A stretch of 64,000 bases of DNA from Kribbella solani (GTDB lineage: Bacteria > Actinomycetota > Actinomycetes > Propionibacteriales > Kribbellaceae). The notes beneath the pieces are model-generated. The model was not told the origin of the DNA. It saw nothing but the letters and a program-made list of their open reading frames with translations, and made no database searches. The stretch spans positions 7,316,001 through 7,380,000 of the forward strand of contig NZ_JACHNF010000001.1 in the NCBI RefSeq assembly GCF_014205295.1, read 5' to 3'. This document shows, piece by piece, positions 35,063 through 42,818 of this stretch. Made by a program: the position numbers and the translations under genes. Numbering within the stretch: position 1 is the first letter of the stretch; each line of letters opens with the position of its first letter.

Positions 35063-36442
35063 GTGATGTGGTTCTTCGGGCTGATCGTGATCGTACTGAT
35101 CGGGGCTGTAGCAGTCGTGGCCTCCGGGCGTTGGGGTGCCATGAGCACCGCGTACGACGACCGCCCCGACATGACCGTCCCCGCCCGCCAGGCCCTCACC
35201 GCGACCGAGATCGAGTCGGCCCGCTTCGCCGTCGGCGTCCGCGGCTACCGCATGGACGAGGTGGACACCCTCCTCGAACGCGTAGCCAAAGAGGTAGCCG
35301 AACGCGACCGCCGCATCGCCGACCTCGAACGAGCCGTAGCCCCCATCCTCGACACCCCCAACGGCACCGGCTTCACCACAAGCCCCACAAACACCCCCAC
35401 CGACTTCGAGGATCCCGGCACCCGGCCCCCCATCATGGTCGGCGGCAACTTCCCCGAACCCCCCACAACCCCCGAGCACCCCACCGCCCCCCAGACTCAG
35501 CCGTCTGCCGACGCCCTGGCCGAGCAGTACACGGACGCGCGCGCTCAGCAGTACACCGGCACCCAGACCGATCAGCCCACGGATGCTCAGGCACAGCAGT
35601 CGACCGGTGCTCAGACTGGGCAGGCCGCGGCGCCCGTCGTACCACCTGCGGTCGCCTCGTCAGCGGTCGAGCAGTCTGCTCCGCCGGCCGGCGACCCCAC
35701 CGCCGAACAGGCCGCGCCCACCACCGACCAGACAGCCGAGTCGACCGCGCCAGCTCCCCAGAGCACACCGCCGGTCACACCCCCAGCACCTACCGGGCCC
35801 GCGTCCACGCCACCCGCGTCCACTCCACCCGCGTCCACCGTGCCCGCGTCCACCGCGCCCGCGTCCACTCCACCGGCGTCCACTCCGTCAGTACCGGGTG
35901 GTGTGCAAGCGCCAGGTCCGCAAGCTCAGATGGCACCTGCTGGGAGCTCCAGGAACCAGCCGGCCGACCACCCCTCGTACGAACCAGCGGACGACGACCC
36001 AGCAACCACCGAGCTCCCACGCACGAACCATGCGGCCGACGAGTACGAACGCCTGCAAGCCGAAGCCCGTGCAGTACTGGAAGCCCAGTCCCAGCCCGTA
36101 ACCCCCCGCCGTACCCCGGCACCCCAACACTCCTCCACCCAGCAACCCCCAACCCAGTCCTTCACTCAGCAATCCTCGACCCAGGAACCCCCGAGCCAAG
36201 TCTCAGCCCAGCCCCAACCGTCCGCCCCCGAGGACCGCGCTCAGCAGCGCCGCCCTGCACAAGACCAGGCCACACCCGAGCCGCCCGTACAGCACCTCGC
36301 GCAGGAGCAGCAGGCGGGTACTGGGGAGCAGGCGGACGTGCGGGACAACGGGGACGCGGGGAGCGGGGACCAGGAGGAGGGGTGGCGGTTTTGGCCGCCG
36401 GAGGGGGCTGATGGGGAAGGGGCTTATCGGCGGCCTAGCTGA
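35063..36442 (+). CDS. DivIVA-domain membrane protein with long Pro/Thr/Gln tail
   Basis: A 459-residue protein. One N-terminal membrane helix (about 3-22) is followed by a single DivIVA-type segment (about 50-90: ESARFAVGVRGYRMDEVDTL) and a short coiled coil (LERVAKEVAERDRRIADLE). The remaining ~340 residues are low complexity, rich in Pro, Thr, Ser, Gln and Ala, with PAST repeats at 35805-35890. In mycobacteria a DivIVA-like protein (Rv1209) has this place; it may attach to the septal or polar membrane. GTG 35063 or ATG 35066 may start it. It overlaps the SRPBCC gene (TGATG). Confidence 0.78.
   Translation: MMWFFGLIVIVLIGAVAVVASGRWGAMSTAYDDRPDMTVPARQALTATEIESARFAVGVRGYRMDEVDTLLERVAKEVAERDRRIADLERAVAPILDTPNGTGFTTSPTNTPTDFEDPGTRPPIMVGGNFPEPPTTPEHPTAPQTQPSADALAEQYTDARAQQYTGTQTDQPTDAQAQQSTGAQTGQAAAPVVPPAVASSAVEQSAPPAGDPTAEQAAPTTDQTAESTAPAPQSTPPVTPPAPTGPASTPPASTPPASTVPASTAPASTPPASTPSVPGGVQAPGPQAQMAPAGSSRNQPADHPSYEPADDDPATTELPRTNHAADEYERLQAEARAVLEAQSQPVTPRRTPAPQHSSTQQPPTQSFTQQSSTQEPPSQVSAQPQPSAPEDRAQQRRPAQDQATPEPPVQHLAQEQQAGTGEQADVRDNGDAGSGDQEEGWRFWPPEGADGEGAYRRPS
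35805..35890 (+). repeat. 15-bp tandem repeat (PAST motif) in the DivIVA-domain gene
   Basis: About six imperfect 15-bp units (CCCGCGTCCACTCCA-like) encode repeated PASTP, PASTV and PASTA. Third-base differences show that the repeat is not completely fresh. Confidence 0.75.
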
Positions 36443-36981
36443 TGGTCGGCTTGGGTGAGCGGGGCGTACGCCGGGCAGAGGCGGCTGTGATGCTCCGCGT
36501 GAGTCCGGAGGTCGCCTGGGACGTGGTGATGGACTGGGAGCGGCAGTCGCGGTGGATGTTGTTCACCCGGGTGTGGGCCACCGGGAACGGCGGCGTGGGG
36601 GTCGGAGGTGGGGTCGCGGCGCGTACTTCTGTCGGTGGTGTCGGGTTCACTGACGACATGGTCATCACCCGCTGGGAGCCGCCGCGTGAGTGCACGGTGA
36701 AACATCTCGGCAAGCTCGTCCAGGGCACAGGCACGTTCACCATCGAGCCCGTACCCCTCACCACATCCAATACCAACCACCCCACACCCCACCCAGACAG
36801 CCCCAACCACGCCCACACCGACCGGGCGGTTGGTGGGGTGGGGTGTCGGGTTGTTTGGCGGGAGGATGTGGTGCCGCCGTTCGGGTGGGTTGGGGCGGTT
36901 GGGTGGTTGGTGGGGCGGTGGGGGTTCGAGTTGTTGATGTGGGTTTCGTTGCGGCGGTTGGTTCGGGAGGTTGGCGGGTGA
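36442..36981 (+). CDS. SRPBCC-fold (polyketide cyclase-like) protein
   Basis: A 179-residue protein with a START/SRPBCC helix-grip outline: VSPEVAWDVVMDWERQSRWM, then ITRWEPPRECTVKHLGK, ending in a hydrophobic helix (FELLMWVSLRRLVREV). It may bind a lipid or small hydrophobic compound. An Asn/Thr/His/Pro-rich insert (TTSNTNHPTPHPDSPNHAH) at about 108-126 breaks the expected strands, and codon use there is poor, hinting at a small insertion. It is coupled by overlap to both neighbours. Confidence 0.7.
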   Translation: MVGLGERGVRRAEAAVMLRVSPEVAWDVVMDWERQSRWMLFTRVWATGNGGVGVGGGVAARTSVGGVGFTDDMVITRWEPPRECTVKHLGKLVQGTGTFTIEPVPLTTSNTNHPTPHPDSPNHAHTDRAVGGVGCRVVWREDVVPPFGWVGAVGWLVGRWGFELLMWVSLRRLVREVGG

Positions 36982-37538
36982 CGGTGGTTGGGCCGGACGG
37001 GCAGGCGCGGTGCGGGTGGGCAACCTCAGCGCCGGAGTACGTCGAGTATCACGACACCGAGTGGGGCAAGGAGATCCGTACCGACCTCGGCCTGTTCGAG
37101 CGGATGACGCTCGAGGGGTTCCAGTCGGGGTTGTCGTGGATCACGATTCTGCGGAAGCGGGAGAACTTCCGGGCCGCGTTCGCGCGGTTCGACCCGGTGG
37201 CGATCGCGGCGTACGGGGACGCGGACTTCGACCGTTTGATGGCCGATCCGGGGATCGTCCGGAACCGGTTGAAGATCAACGCGACGATCTCGAACGCCCG
37301 CGCGCTGCTCGAGCTGGACGACGGCGAGTTCACCGAACTGCTCTGGTCGTTCCGGCCCGCGAAGCACGTCACGCCGCGCACGTTGGCCGACGTACCCGCG
37401 ACCACACCGGAGTCGGTGGCGATGGCGAAGACCCTGAAGAAGAAGGGATTCGTCTTCGTCGGGCCGACCACCGCGTACGCGTTGATGCAGGCGACCGGGA
37501 TCGTCAACGACCACCTGAAGACCTGCATCGCGCGCTGA
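36978..37538 (+). CDS. tag: DNA-3-methyladenine glycosylase I
   Basis: A 186-residue repair enzyme that removes N3-methyladenine from DNA. Zinc ligands of the Tag family are visible: Cys in RCGWATSA, His in VEYHDTEWG and the closing NDHLKTC. FERMTLEGFQSGLSWITILR is the family core with substrate-pocket residues. GTG 36978 overlaps the SRPBCC stop by 4 nt (GTGA). The same gene (Rv1210) follows the DivIVA-like gene in Mycobacterium. Confidence 0.93.
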   Translation: MTVVGPDGQARCGWATSAPEYVEYHDTEWGKEIRTDLGLFERMTLEGFQSGLSWITILRKRENFRAAFARFDPVAIAAYGDADFDRLMADPGIVRNRLKINATISNARALLELDDGEFTELLWSFRPAKHVTPRTLADVPATTPESVAMAKTLKKKGFVFVGPTTAYALMQATGIVNDHLKTCIAR

Positions 37539-37565
37539 CCAACCCTGTTACGGGCGCCGATCGGA

Positions 37566-37605
37566 CCTGCTTCACGCGCCGGCCAAACCCTGCTTCACGC
37601 GCCGG
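37566..37605 (+). repeat. 17-bp tandem duplication after the tag gene
   Basis: CCTGCTTCACGCGCCGG occurs at 37566-37582 and 37589-37605 (period 23), beginning 28 nt after the tag stop. The remaining gap to the convergent esterase gene (37606-37806) contains no clear gene; a large-loop GGGCTCCC/GGGAGCCC pair may be a weak terminator. Confidence 0.8.
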
Positions 37606-37806
37606 ATCTCGTGCACGTGCAGCTGGTTTGTGCAGATGCAAACGGTACTTTGCCGGAAACCAAAGACAAACGGCTGAACGAGTTGTGCTCCGGGTACTGA
37701 ACGTGATGAGGTGTTCAGCGGGCTCCCCGACTGTCAGGTGGTTGTCCGGCCGTGACTCGCCCTGCCGGAACGTGGTCTGGGAGCCCACCAAACGTCTGGT
37801 TCCGCG

Positions 37807-40023
37807 CTACGGCAATTCGTTGGTGCCGTCAACGGTGTACGCCGTCCGGAACACGTCGCTCCCGGTCAGACCGGTGAGCTGCGTGCCGGTCGGCGTCGTC
37901 GTGAGATAGAGGTTCGCCTCGGCGTACGCGTCGGCCGCGTCGTCGTCGGACGTGCCGAACTGGCGGGTCCAGGTACGGGTGTGATCGGCGGCGTACTTCG
38001 CCAGTACGCCATCGAACTTGCCGAGTGCGGTCTCCAGCGCGCCATCGGTGAACCCGCCGACGTACAGCTCGCCGGACCGGTTGACCGCGATCGCGGCGCC
38101 CTTGTCGTTCCCGCTCGTGCCGAACTGATCCCGCCACGTCAGCACACCGTCGGCGTCGGCACGGGCGACCATGATGTCCTTGTCGCCGTTCAGGGTTCCG
38201 GCGAAGTCGCCCGCGGTGTACCCGGTCAGGTACACGCCGCCGGCCGGATCCGCCGCGAGGGCCCACACTTCGTCCGACGCGGCGGTGCCGTACTGCCGCA
38301 TCCACACCGGATCGCCCGCGGTCGAGTAGCGCGCGACGAACCCGTCGATTCCACCCGCCGGCGTACCGAGCGCGCCGCCGGTCATGCCGCCCAGATAAAC
38401 GGCACCGTTGGAGACCGCGACCGCCATCCCCTTGTCCTCGCCGGCGCTACCAGCTTGGCGTACCCACGCCTGCCGCCCGTCGCTGCCGAACCGGGCGACG
38501 AACACGTCCTTGTCGCCTTCGTTGGTGCCACCAAGCGATCCTTTGGTATACCCGCCGACGTAAACGTCGGTTCCGTCGACGGCGATCGAGTACCCACGAT
38601 CCGCGACGCCGGGTACGCCGAACTGGGTGACCCAGCGACGGTTCCCGTTGGGGTCGTACTGCGCGACGAACGCGTCGTCGGTCGTGTTGCCGGCATGTGA
38701 TCCGTCGAGGTTGCCGTTGGTATACCCGGTCAGCGCGATGTTGCCGTCGGCATCGACCGCTACACCGTACGCCCGGTCGGTGCCGCTCGTACCGAGTGAG
38801 CGGGTCCACTCGCGCGTACCGTCGGCCTTGTACTTCACCAGGTTGACGTCGGTGCCGCCGGCGTACGATTGCCCGTCCAGTGCGCCCGCTGCCGCGATCG
38901 CCTGGTAAACGTTGCCCGCGGCATCGGTCGCGATTCCGCCGGCGCGGTCGTCGCCGGGCGTACCGATGATCGCGGCGCGCATCGGCGTGGCCGGCGGCTT
39001 GCCGAGGTACTGGAAGATGTACTTCGCGCCCTCGACGAACGTCGGGCCCCAGACATCCCAGTCGTGCCCGCCGTTGACGACGCGGAACTCCGACGTCAGG
39101 TTCGGTACGCGCGCGGCCTGGTTGTACACCACGTGCGACTCGAAGTCGAGGTCGTGGGTGGCGTCGATCGGCTTCGGATTCTTGTACTCGTCGTCGCCGA
39201 CCGCGATGAACAGATGCGACTTCAGGCCGGTCGCCGCGAACGACTTCAGCGCGGCGGGCCAGTTCAGCTTCAGGTACACCGACTCCACGAACGGATCGCG
39301 TCCCTTGCCGAAGGCACCGAAATCGCGGGTGCTGGAATCGCTCGGCGGCAACGGGAAGTACACGGCCGGGCTGAGGACGATCGCCGCGCCGAACACGGTC
39401 GGGTGGACCAGCGAGTACCGCAGCGCGCCGGCGCCACCCATCGAGTACCCGGCGATCGCGCGCCCGGTCCGGTCCGCGATGGTCCGGTAGGTGGCGTCGA
39501 TCCGCGGAACCAGATCCTTGACGAACGCGGTCTCGACCGGCTGCCCCGCCGGAATCTTCCCGTCTGCGCTGCCCTTGTACGCCGAGTCCACGTACCAGCT
39601 CGCGCGGTTGCTCCACGGCGCATCCGGCATGACCGCGATCATCGGCGGGATCTCCCCACTACCGATCAACTGATCCAGCCGGCTCTTCAGTTGAGTCCAC
39701 GCGCTCATCGAGTCACCACGCCCGTGCAGCAGGTACACGACCGGATAACGCGCCGTCGACTCCGCGTATCCGGCCGGCAGATACACGTTGTACGCGATAT
39801 CGGCCCGCAGCGTTGCAGACGGCGCAACCCCACTCTTAATCACCCCCGCCGCCGCAGCGCTCGGCGCCGCAGCCCCCGGCGCGGCGCCCGCCGATGCGGA
39901 TGTGGCGAACGGCGTGGCGATCGCCGTCGCGCTGGACGAGGCCGCGCGCGACCCCGGAACAAGAAGGCTCCCGACCAGCGTGGCAACGGTCAGAGCAGGC
40001 AGCAGCAGTTTCCTCACAAGCAT
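37807..40023 (-). CDS. Secreted esterase fused to a beta-propeller repeat domain
   Basis: A 738-residue exported protein. The signal peptide is MLVRKLLLPALTVATLVGSL with cleavage near residue 28. Residues about 60-330 are an esterase-D-like alpha/beta hydrolase (feruloyl/acetyl esterase type): YPVVYLLHGRGD, nucleophile GYSMGGAGAL, and the His in NGGHDWDVW. Residues about 345-738 are six or seven propeller repeats of the SBBP type (repeated DRAYGVAVDADGNIALTGYT-like blades). The propeller is unusual for this family and may bind a substrate. A 28-bp operator lies just before the ATG. Confidence 0.85.
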   Translation of the reverse strand: MLVRKLLLPALTVATLVGSLLVPGSRAASSSATAIATPFATSASAGAAPGAAAPSAAAAGVIKSGVAPSATLRADIAYNVYLPAGYAESTARYPVVYLLHGRGDSMSAWTQLKSRLDQLIGSGEIPPMIAVMPDAPWSNRASWYVDSAYKGSADGKIPAGQPVETAFVKDLVPRIDATYRTIADRTGRAIAGYSMGGAGALRYSLVHPTVFGAAIVLSPAVYFPLPPSDSSTRDFGAFGKGRDPFVESVYLKLNWPAALKSFAATGLKSHLFIAVGDDEYKNPKPIDATHDLDFESHVVYNQAARVPNLTSEFRVVNGGHDWDVWGPTFVEGAKYIFQYLGKPPATPMRAAIIGTPGDDRAGGIATDAAGNVYQAIAAAGALDGQSYAGGTDVNLVKYKADGTREWTRSLGTSGTDRAYGVAVDADGNIALTGYTNGNLDGSHAGNTTDDAFVAQYDPNGNRRWVTQFGVPGVADRGYSIAVDGTDVYVGGYTKGSLGGTNEGDKDVFVARFGSDGRQAWVRQAGSAGEDKGMAVAVSNGAVYLGGMTGGALGTPAGGIDGFVARYSTAGDPVWMRQYGTAASDEVWALAADPAGGVYLTGYTAGDFAGTLNGDKDIMVARADADGVLTWRDQFGTSGNDKGAAIAVNRSGELYVGGFTDGALETALGKFDGVLAKYAADHTRTWTRQFGTSDDDAADAYAEANLYLTTTPTGTQLTGLTGSDVFRTAYTVDGTNELP

Positions 40024-40024
40024 G

Positions 40025-40052
40025 TTGTAATCGCTTACGTAAACGATTACAA
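40025..40052. promoter_or_regulatory. 28-bp double LacI-type operator next to the esterase start
   Basis: Positions 40025-40052 form a palindrome with 13 of 14 pairs matching. It also splits into two abutting 12-bp LacI-type palindromes, GTAATCGCTTAC (40027-40038) and GTAAACGATTAC (40039-40050), each centred on CG. It ends 2 nt before the ATG of the esterase, so a bound repressor would cover the translation start region. Confidence 0.75.
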
Positions 40053-40494
40053 GACCTCGCCACGCCCGAGGTCCGGACAGCTTGCCCCCTCAGCCAGCGG
40101 GTTGCCCCCTCGATTTTCCAGGGGGCAACCCTCCACTCGAGGGGATGCCCCCGCAAGTGCAGGGTTGTGCCCCAGTCGGCGGGCGAGCGTACGCCCCCGC
40201 GCCCCCGCGCCGCCGCGACGATGGGTGCACGGCGGGCGGTGCGGGGTGCGGGGTGGTGCCGGGGTGGTGCCGGGGTGTGCATGGCGTGCGTTGTGGAGTG
40301 CGCGGGGTGCACGGCGCGCGGGGCGAGCGGGGTGTGCTGCCGGTAGGGCGGGTGGTGTGGCCGGTGGTGTGGGGTGCCTGGCGAGTGCGCCGGGGCGCAC
40401 GGCGCCGGGTGTGTGGCGTGGGATGCGGGGGTGGGCGGGTGGTGCGGGTGCGCGTGCGGGGTGGTGCGCGTGCGGTGGGTTGGGGGAGGGCGGG
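40053..40494. other. 442-nt intergenic region with hairpin and G-rich skew
   Basis: No gene-like ORF was seen; long frames on the minus strand are His/Pro/Arg-rich shadows. At 40099-40131 a perfect 12-bp stem (GGGTTGCCCCCT / AGGGGGCAACCC) with a 9-nt loop is present, preceded by another TTGCCCCCT at 40082-40090. 40141-40494 is strongly G-skewed, with repeats such as GGGGTGGTGCC at 40250-40260 and 40261-40271. The stem may be a terminator or regulatory structure. Confidence 0.5.
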
Positions 40495-41448
40495 TTAGTG
40501 GCCGGTGAAGGTTGGGTTTTGTTTGGTTACGAAGGAGGTGACTGCGTTGTGGTGGTCTTCGGTGGCGCCGGTTAGTTGCATTTGGGTGGCTTCGAAGGAC
40601 AGGGACTCGGCCAGGGTGTGGGTGGCGGAGTAGTTGAGGGATCGGCGGACGGCGCCGTACGCGATTGTTGGGCCTTGGGCGAGCTTGTTGGCGAGGTCGG
40701 ATACGGCGGTGGCGAGGTCGGCGGGTGGGACGACCGAGGTGGCGAGGCCTAGGTCCAGGGCTTCGGCGGCGGGGACGGTGCGGGGGAAGTAGAGCAGTTC
40801 GAGTGCTTTGGCGTGGCCGATCAGGCGGGGGAGGGTCCAGGAGATGCCGGTGTCGCAGGAGAGTGCGATCCCGGTGAAGGCGAGGTTGAAGCCGGCCGTG
40901 TCGGCGACGATCCGGAAGTCGCACGCGAACGCCATCGACGCGCCGGCCCCGGCCGCGACTCCGTTGACGGCGGCGATCACCGGCTTGGGCATCTCGGCCA
41001 GGGCGAGCGCGATCGGCGTGTAGTGGTCCGGCACCGTACTCCAGAGTGCTGCCTGATCGTTCGCCTGCAAGAGCCCGATGTGCTCCTTGAGATCCTGCCC
41101 GACGCAGAATGCTCGCCCGGTGCCGGTCAGCACCACGACGCGTACGCCGGGGTCGTCCGCGGCGGCGCGGACGGTGTCCCGGAGCAGGATCTTGGTCGGC
41201 GTGTCGAGCGCGTTCATCGCGTCCGGCCGGTTCAGCGTGATGGTCGCAACACCCGCGTCGACGGCGTACGTGACGCTGGCAGCGCCGGCCCCACTGTTGC
41301 CAGCGCCAGCGGAAGCGGCGGTGTCGGCGGAAGCGCTAGTGGCGTCAGCGCCAGTGGTGCCGGCGTTCGTGCTGTGTGCAGGGGCGCTGCCGGGAGTGCT
41401 GGAGCCTGTGGTGTTGGGAGAGCCGGGGGTGCTGGTGGGGTCACTCAT
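40495..41448 (-). CDS. Enoyl-CoA hydratase/isomerase-family protein (PaaG-like)
   Basis: A 317-residue crotonase-fold protein. Residues about 60-317 are the domain: LNRPDAMNALDTPTK, GTGRAFCVGQDLKEH and VNGVAAGAGASMAFACDFRI form the CoA and oxyanion-hole motifs, and FNLAFTGIALSCDTGISWTL is like phenylacetyl-CoA epoxide isomerases (PaaG). Next to a PaaX-type regulator, an aromatic acyl-CoA role is likely. The first ~58 residues are a Ser/Thr/Ala/Gly tract not found in the family, with no internal start to replace it. Confidence 0.82.
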   Translation of the reverse strand: MSDPTSTPGSPNTTGSSTPGSAPAHSTNAGTTGADATSASADTAASAGAGNSGAGAASVTYAVDAGVATITLNRPDAMNALDTPTKILLRDTVRAAADDPGVRVVVLTGTGRAFCVGQDLKEHIGLLQANDQAALWSTVPDHYTPIALALAEMPKPVIAAVNGVAAGAGASMAFACDFRIVADTAGFNLAFTGIALSCDTGISWTLPRLIGHAKALELLYFPRTVPAAEALDLGLATSVVPPADLATAVSDLANKLAQGPTIAYGAVRRSLNYSATHTLAESLSFEATQMQLTGATEDHHNAVTSFVTKQNPTFTGH

Positions 41449-41503
41449 TGTGGTCGGCTCCTTGACTGTGGGTTAGGGGTGTTGGTGTCGTGTCAGGCAG
41501 ATG

Positions 41504-42343
41504 TCAGGTGTTGGCGAGGCAGCTGTCGACGAAACGCCCGGCCGCGGGAGCTAAACGTTCGGCGTGGAAATCGAAGAACGCGGCGGCCTTGGTGCCGGCC
41601 CAGTCGGTCGGGAGGAGCTCGTCGGGGAGGCCCGGATCCCGGAACAGGAACTTGCGCCATTCGTGCACCAGCTCGGACCGGACCGCGAACGCCTGCTCGT
41701 CGCCGGGCGCGTCGCCCGCACCGGCCGGCACCCCCGCGGCGGCGTCGACCAGCGCCTTGGCTTCGATCAGCCAGGCGTCGTACGACGCGCCGAGCTCGTC
41801 CAGTTTCCAGACCCGCCGGGCGAACTCGACGGCGTCCTCGCCGACGGGTGCGCGGAACCGGTCCGCGGCGATGTCCTCGATGCCGAGAATCTGGTCGACC
41901 TCGGCGTCGTTGCGCAGCCCGACCCAGGCGCCGTCGGAGAGCGGAGCCCAACCCAGGAAGGCGAGTTGGCTCGCGAGCTGTTCGCGGCGGCGCGCGTTCG
42001 GGACCTCGCGGAGGATGCCCAGGTGCCAGTGCCGGTCCCAGTCGCCCGGCCCCTCGGCGCCGGTGGCCATCGGCGTGCCGTCGGGGGCGGTCCGGTAGAT
42101 CCGGGCGGCGGCGTCGTCGAGGCGGCGACGCGCCCGGGCGGTCAGCGCGTACCCGGGCTGGCCGTCGAGCCGGACCGGCTCCAGCCAGCCTTGCCGGACC
42201 ATCCGGGAGACGGCGGTACGGACGGCCGGCGGATGCACGCCCAGCGGCGCGAGCAGCCGGACGAGGGCCGCGACCGGGGCCTGCGCGCCGCGGGCGCGCA
42301 GGTGGTCACCGTAGAGGTCGAAGAGGGCTGAACGGGCGTGCAC
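41504..42343 (-). CDS. PaaX-family transcriptional regulator
   Basis: A 279-residue regulator. The N-terminal winged helix (about 1-75: ALVRLLAPLGVHPPAVRTAV, then SRMVRQGWLEPV) and the Cas2-like middle and C-terminal PaaX domains (AARIYRTAPD, GPGDWDRHWHLGILREVP, AWVGLRND) are all visible. In E. coli PaaX represses phenylacetate genes until phenylacetyl-CoA binds. It precedes the crotonase gene by 55 nt, likely one operon. GTG 42343 is preceded by a 12-bp palindrome that may be its own operator. Confidence 0.88.
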   Translation of the reverse strand: MHARSALFDLYGDHLRARGAQAPVAALVRLLAPLGVHPPAVRTAVSRMVRQGWLEPVRLDGQPGYALTARARRRLDDAAARIYRTAPDGTPMATGAEGPGDWDRHWHLGILREVPNARRREQLASQLAFLGWAPLSDGAWVGLRNDAEVDQILGIEDIAADRFRAPVGEDAVEFARRVWKLDELGASYDAWLIEAKALVDAAAGVPAGAGDAPGDEQAFAVRSELVHEWRKFLFRDPGLPDELLPTDWAGTKAAAFFDFHAERLAPAAGRFVDSCLANT

Positions 42344-42344
42344 A

Positions 42345-42356
42345 AGACTCGAGTCT
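42345..42356. promoter_or_regulatory. 12-bp palindrome before the PaaX gene
   Basis: AGACTCGAGTCT is a perfect palindrome one base upstream of the PaaX GTG start. Position suggests autoregulation; the motif does not match the E. coli PaaX site I know. Confidence 0.4.
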
Positions 42357-42509
42357 GCCGTATGGTGCACGGCTCTGGCCCGGGATCGGGAATAATGGGG
42401 TGCGATACACACTGCGATACGCGCCGACGGCGCATCACCGCAACGGCGCCGGCGACGGTCCCCCGCGCGGTGTCGTCGCTCAACACCGACACTGGGAAGG
42501 GGTGCGCGC

Positions 42510-42677
42510 ATGGCGGCGATGAAGCCGCGGACGGGCGATGGTCCGCTCGAGGTCACCAAGGAGGGCCGCGGGATCGTGATGCGGGTTCCGCTCGAGGGCG
42601 GCGGCCGGCTCGTCGTCGAGCTCAACGCCGACGAAGCGACCGAGCTCGGCAATGCACTGAAGGCCGTCGTCGGCTGA
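42510..42677 (+). CDS. DUF3117 small protein
   Basis: A 55-residue protein, MAAMKPRTGDGPLEVTKEGR to the end, almost identical in layout to the actinobacterial DUF3117 family (Rv1211-like), with the strongly conserved GIVMRVPLEGGGRLVVEL. Function is unknown. ATG 42510 is chosen by the family start and a GGAAGGGG Shine-Dalgarno at 42495-42502. It is divergent from the PaaX gene and is located between tag and glgM as in Mycobacterium, although other genes separate them. Confidence 0.9.
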   Translation: MAAMKPRTGDGPLEVTKEGRGIVMRVPLEGGGRLVVELNADEATELGNALKAVVG

Positions 42678-42720
42678 TCACATCCTCCGGGGGTCTCGCA
42701 CCCCTTGCCAATCACTCCGG

Positions 42721-42755
42721 CCCCGGTGGCTGCCGTTCACGGGCACCCGCCGGGG
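42721..42755 (+). terminator. GC-rich hairpin after the DUF3117 gene
   Basis: CCCCGG (42721-42726) pairs with CCGGGG (42750-42755), and inner TGCC (42731-42734) with GGCA (42742-42745). It lies 44 nt after the stop; there is no T-tract. Confidence 0.55.
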
Positions 42756-42818
42756 TCGTACCGTTGTCCAGGCATGTTTCATGTCAGACATATTTGATCA
42801 AACAGTGAGGTCCTTCTA

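Noticed and set aside
39836-40924. Minus-strand gene in the G-skewed region upstream of the esterase
   Set aside because: The frame overlaps the esterase signal region and the crotonase gene end and is almost entirely Pro/His/Arg.
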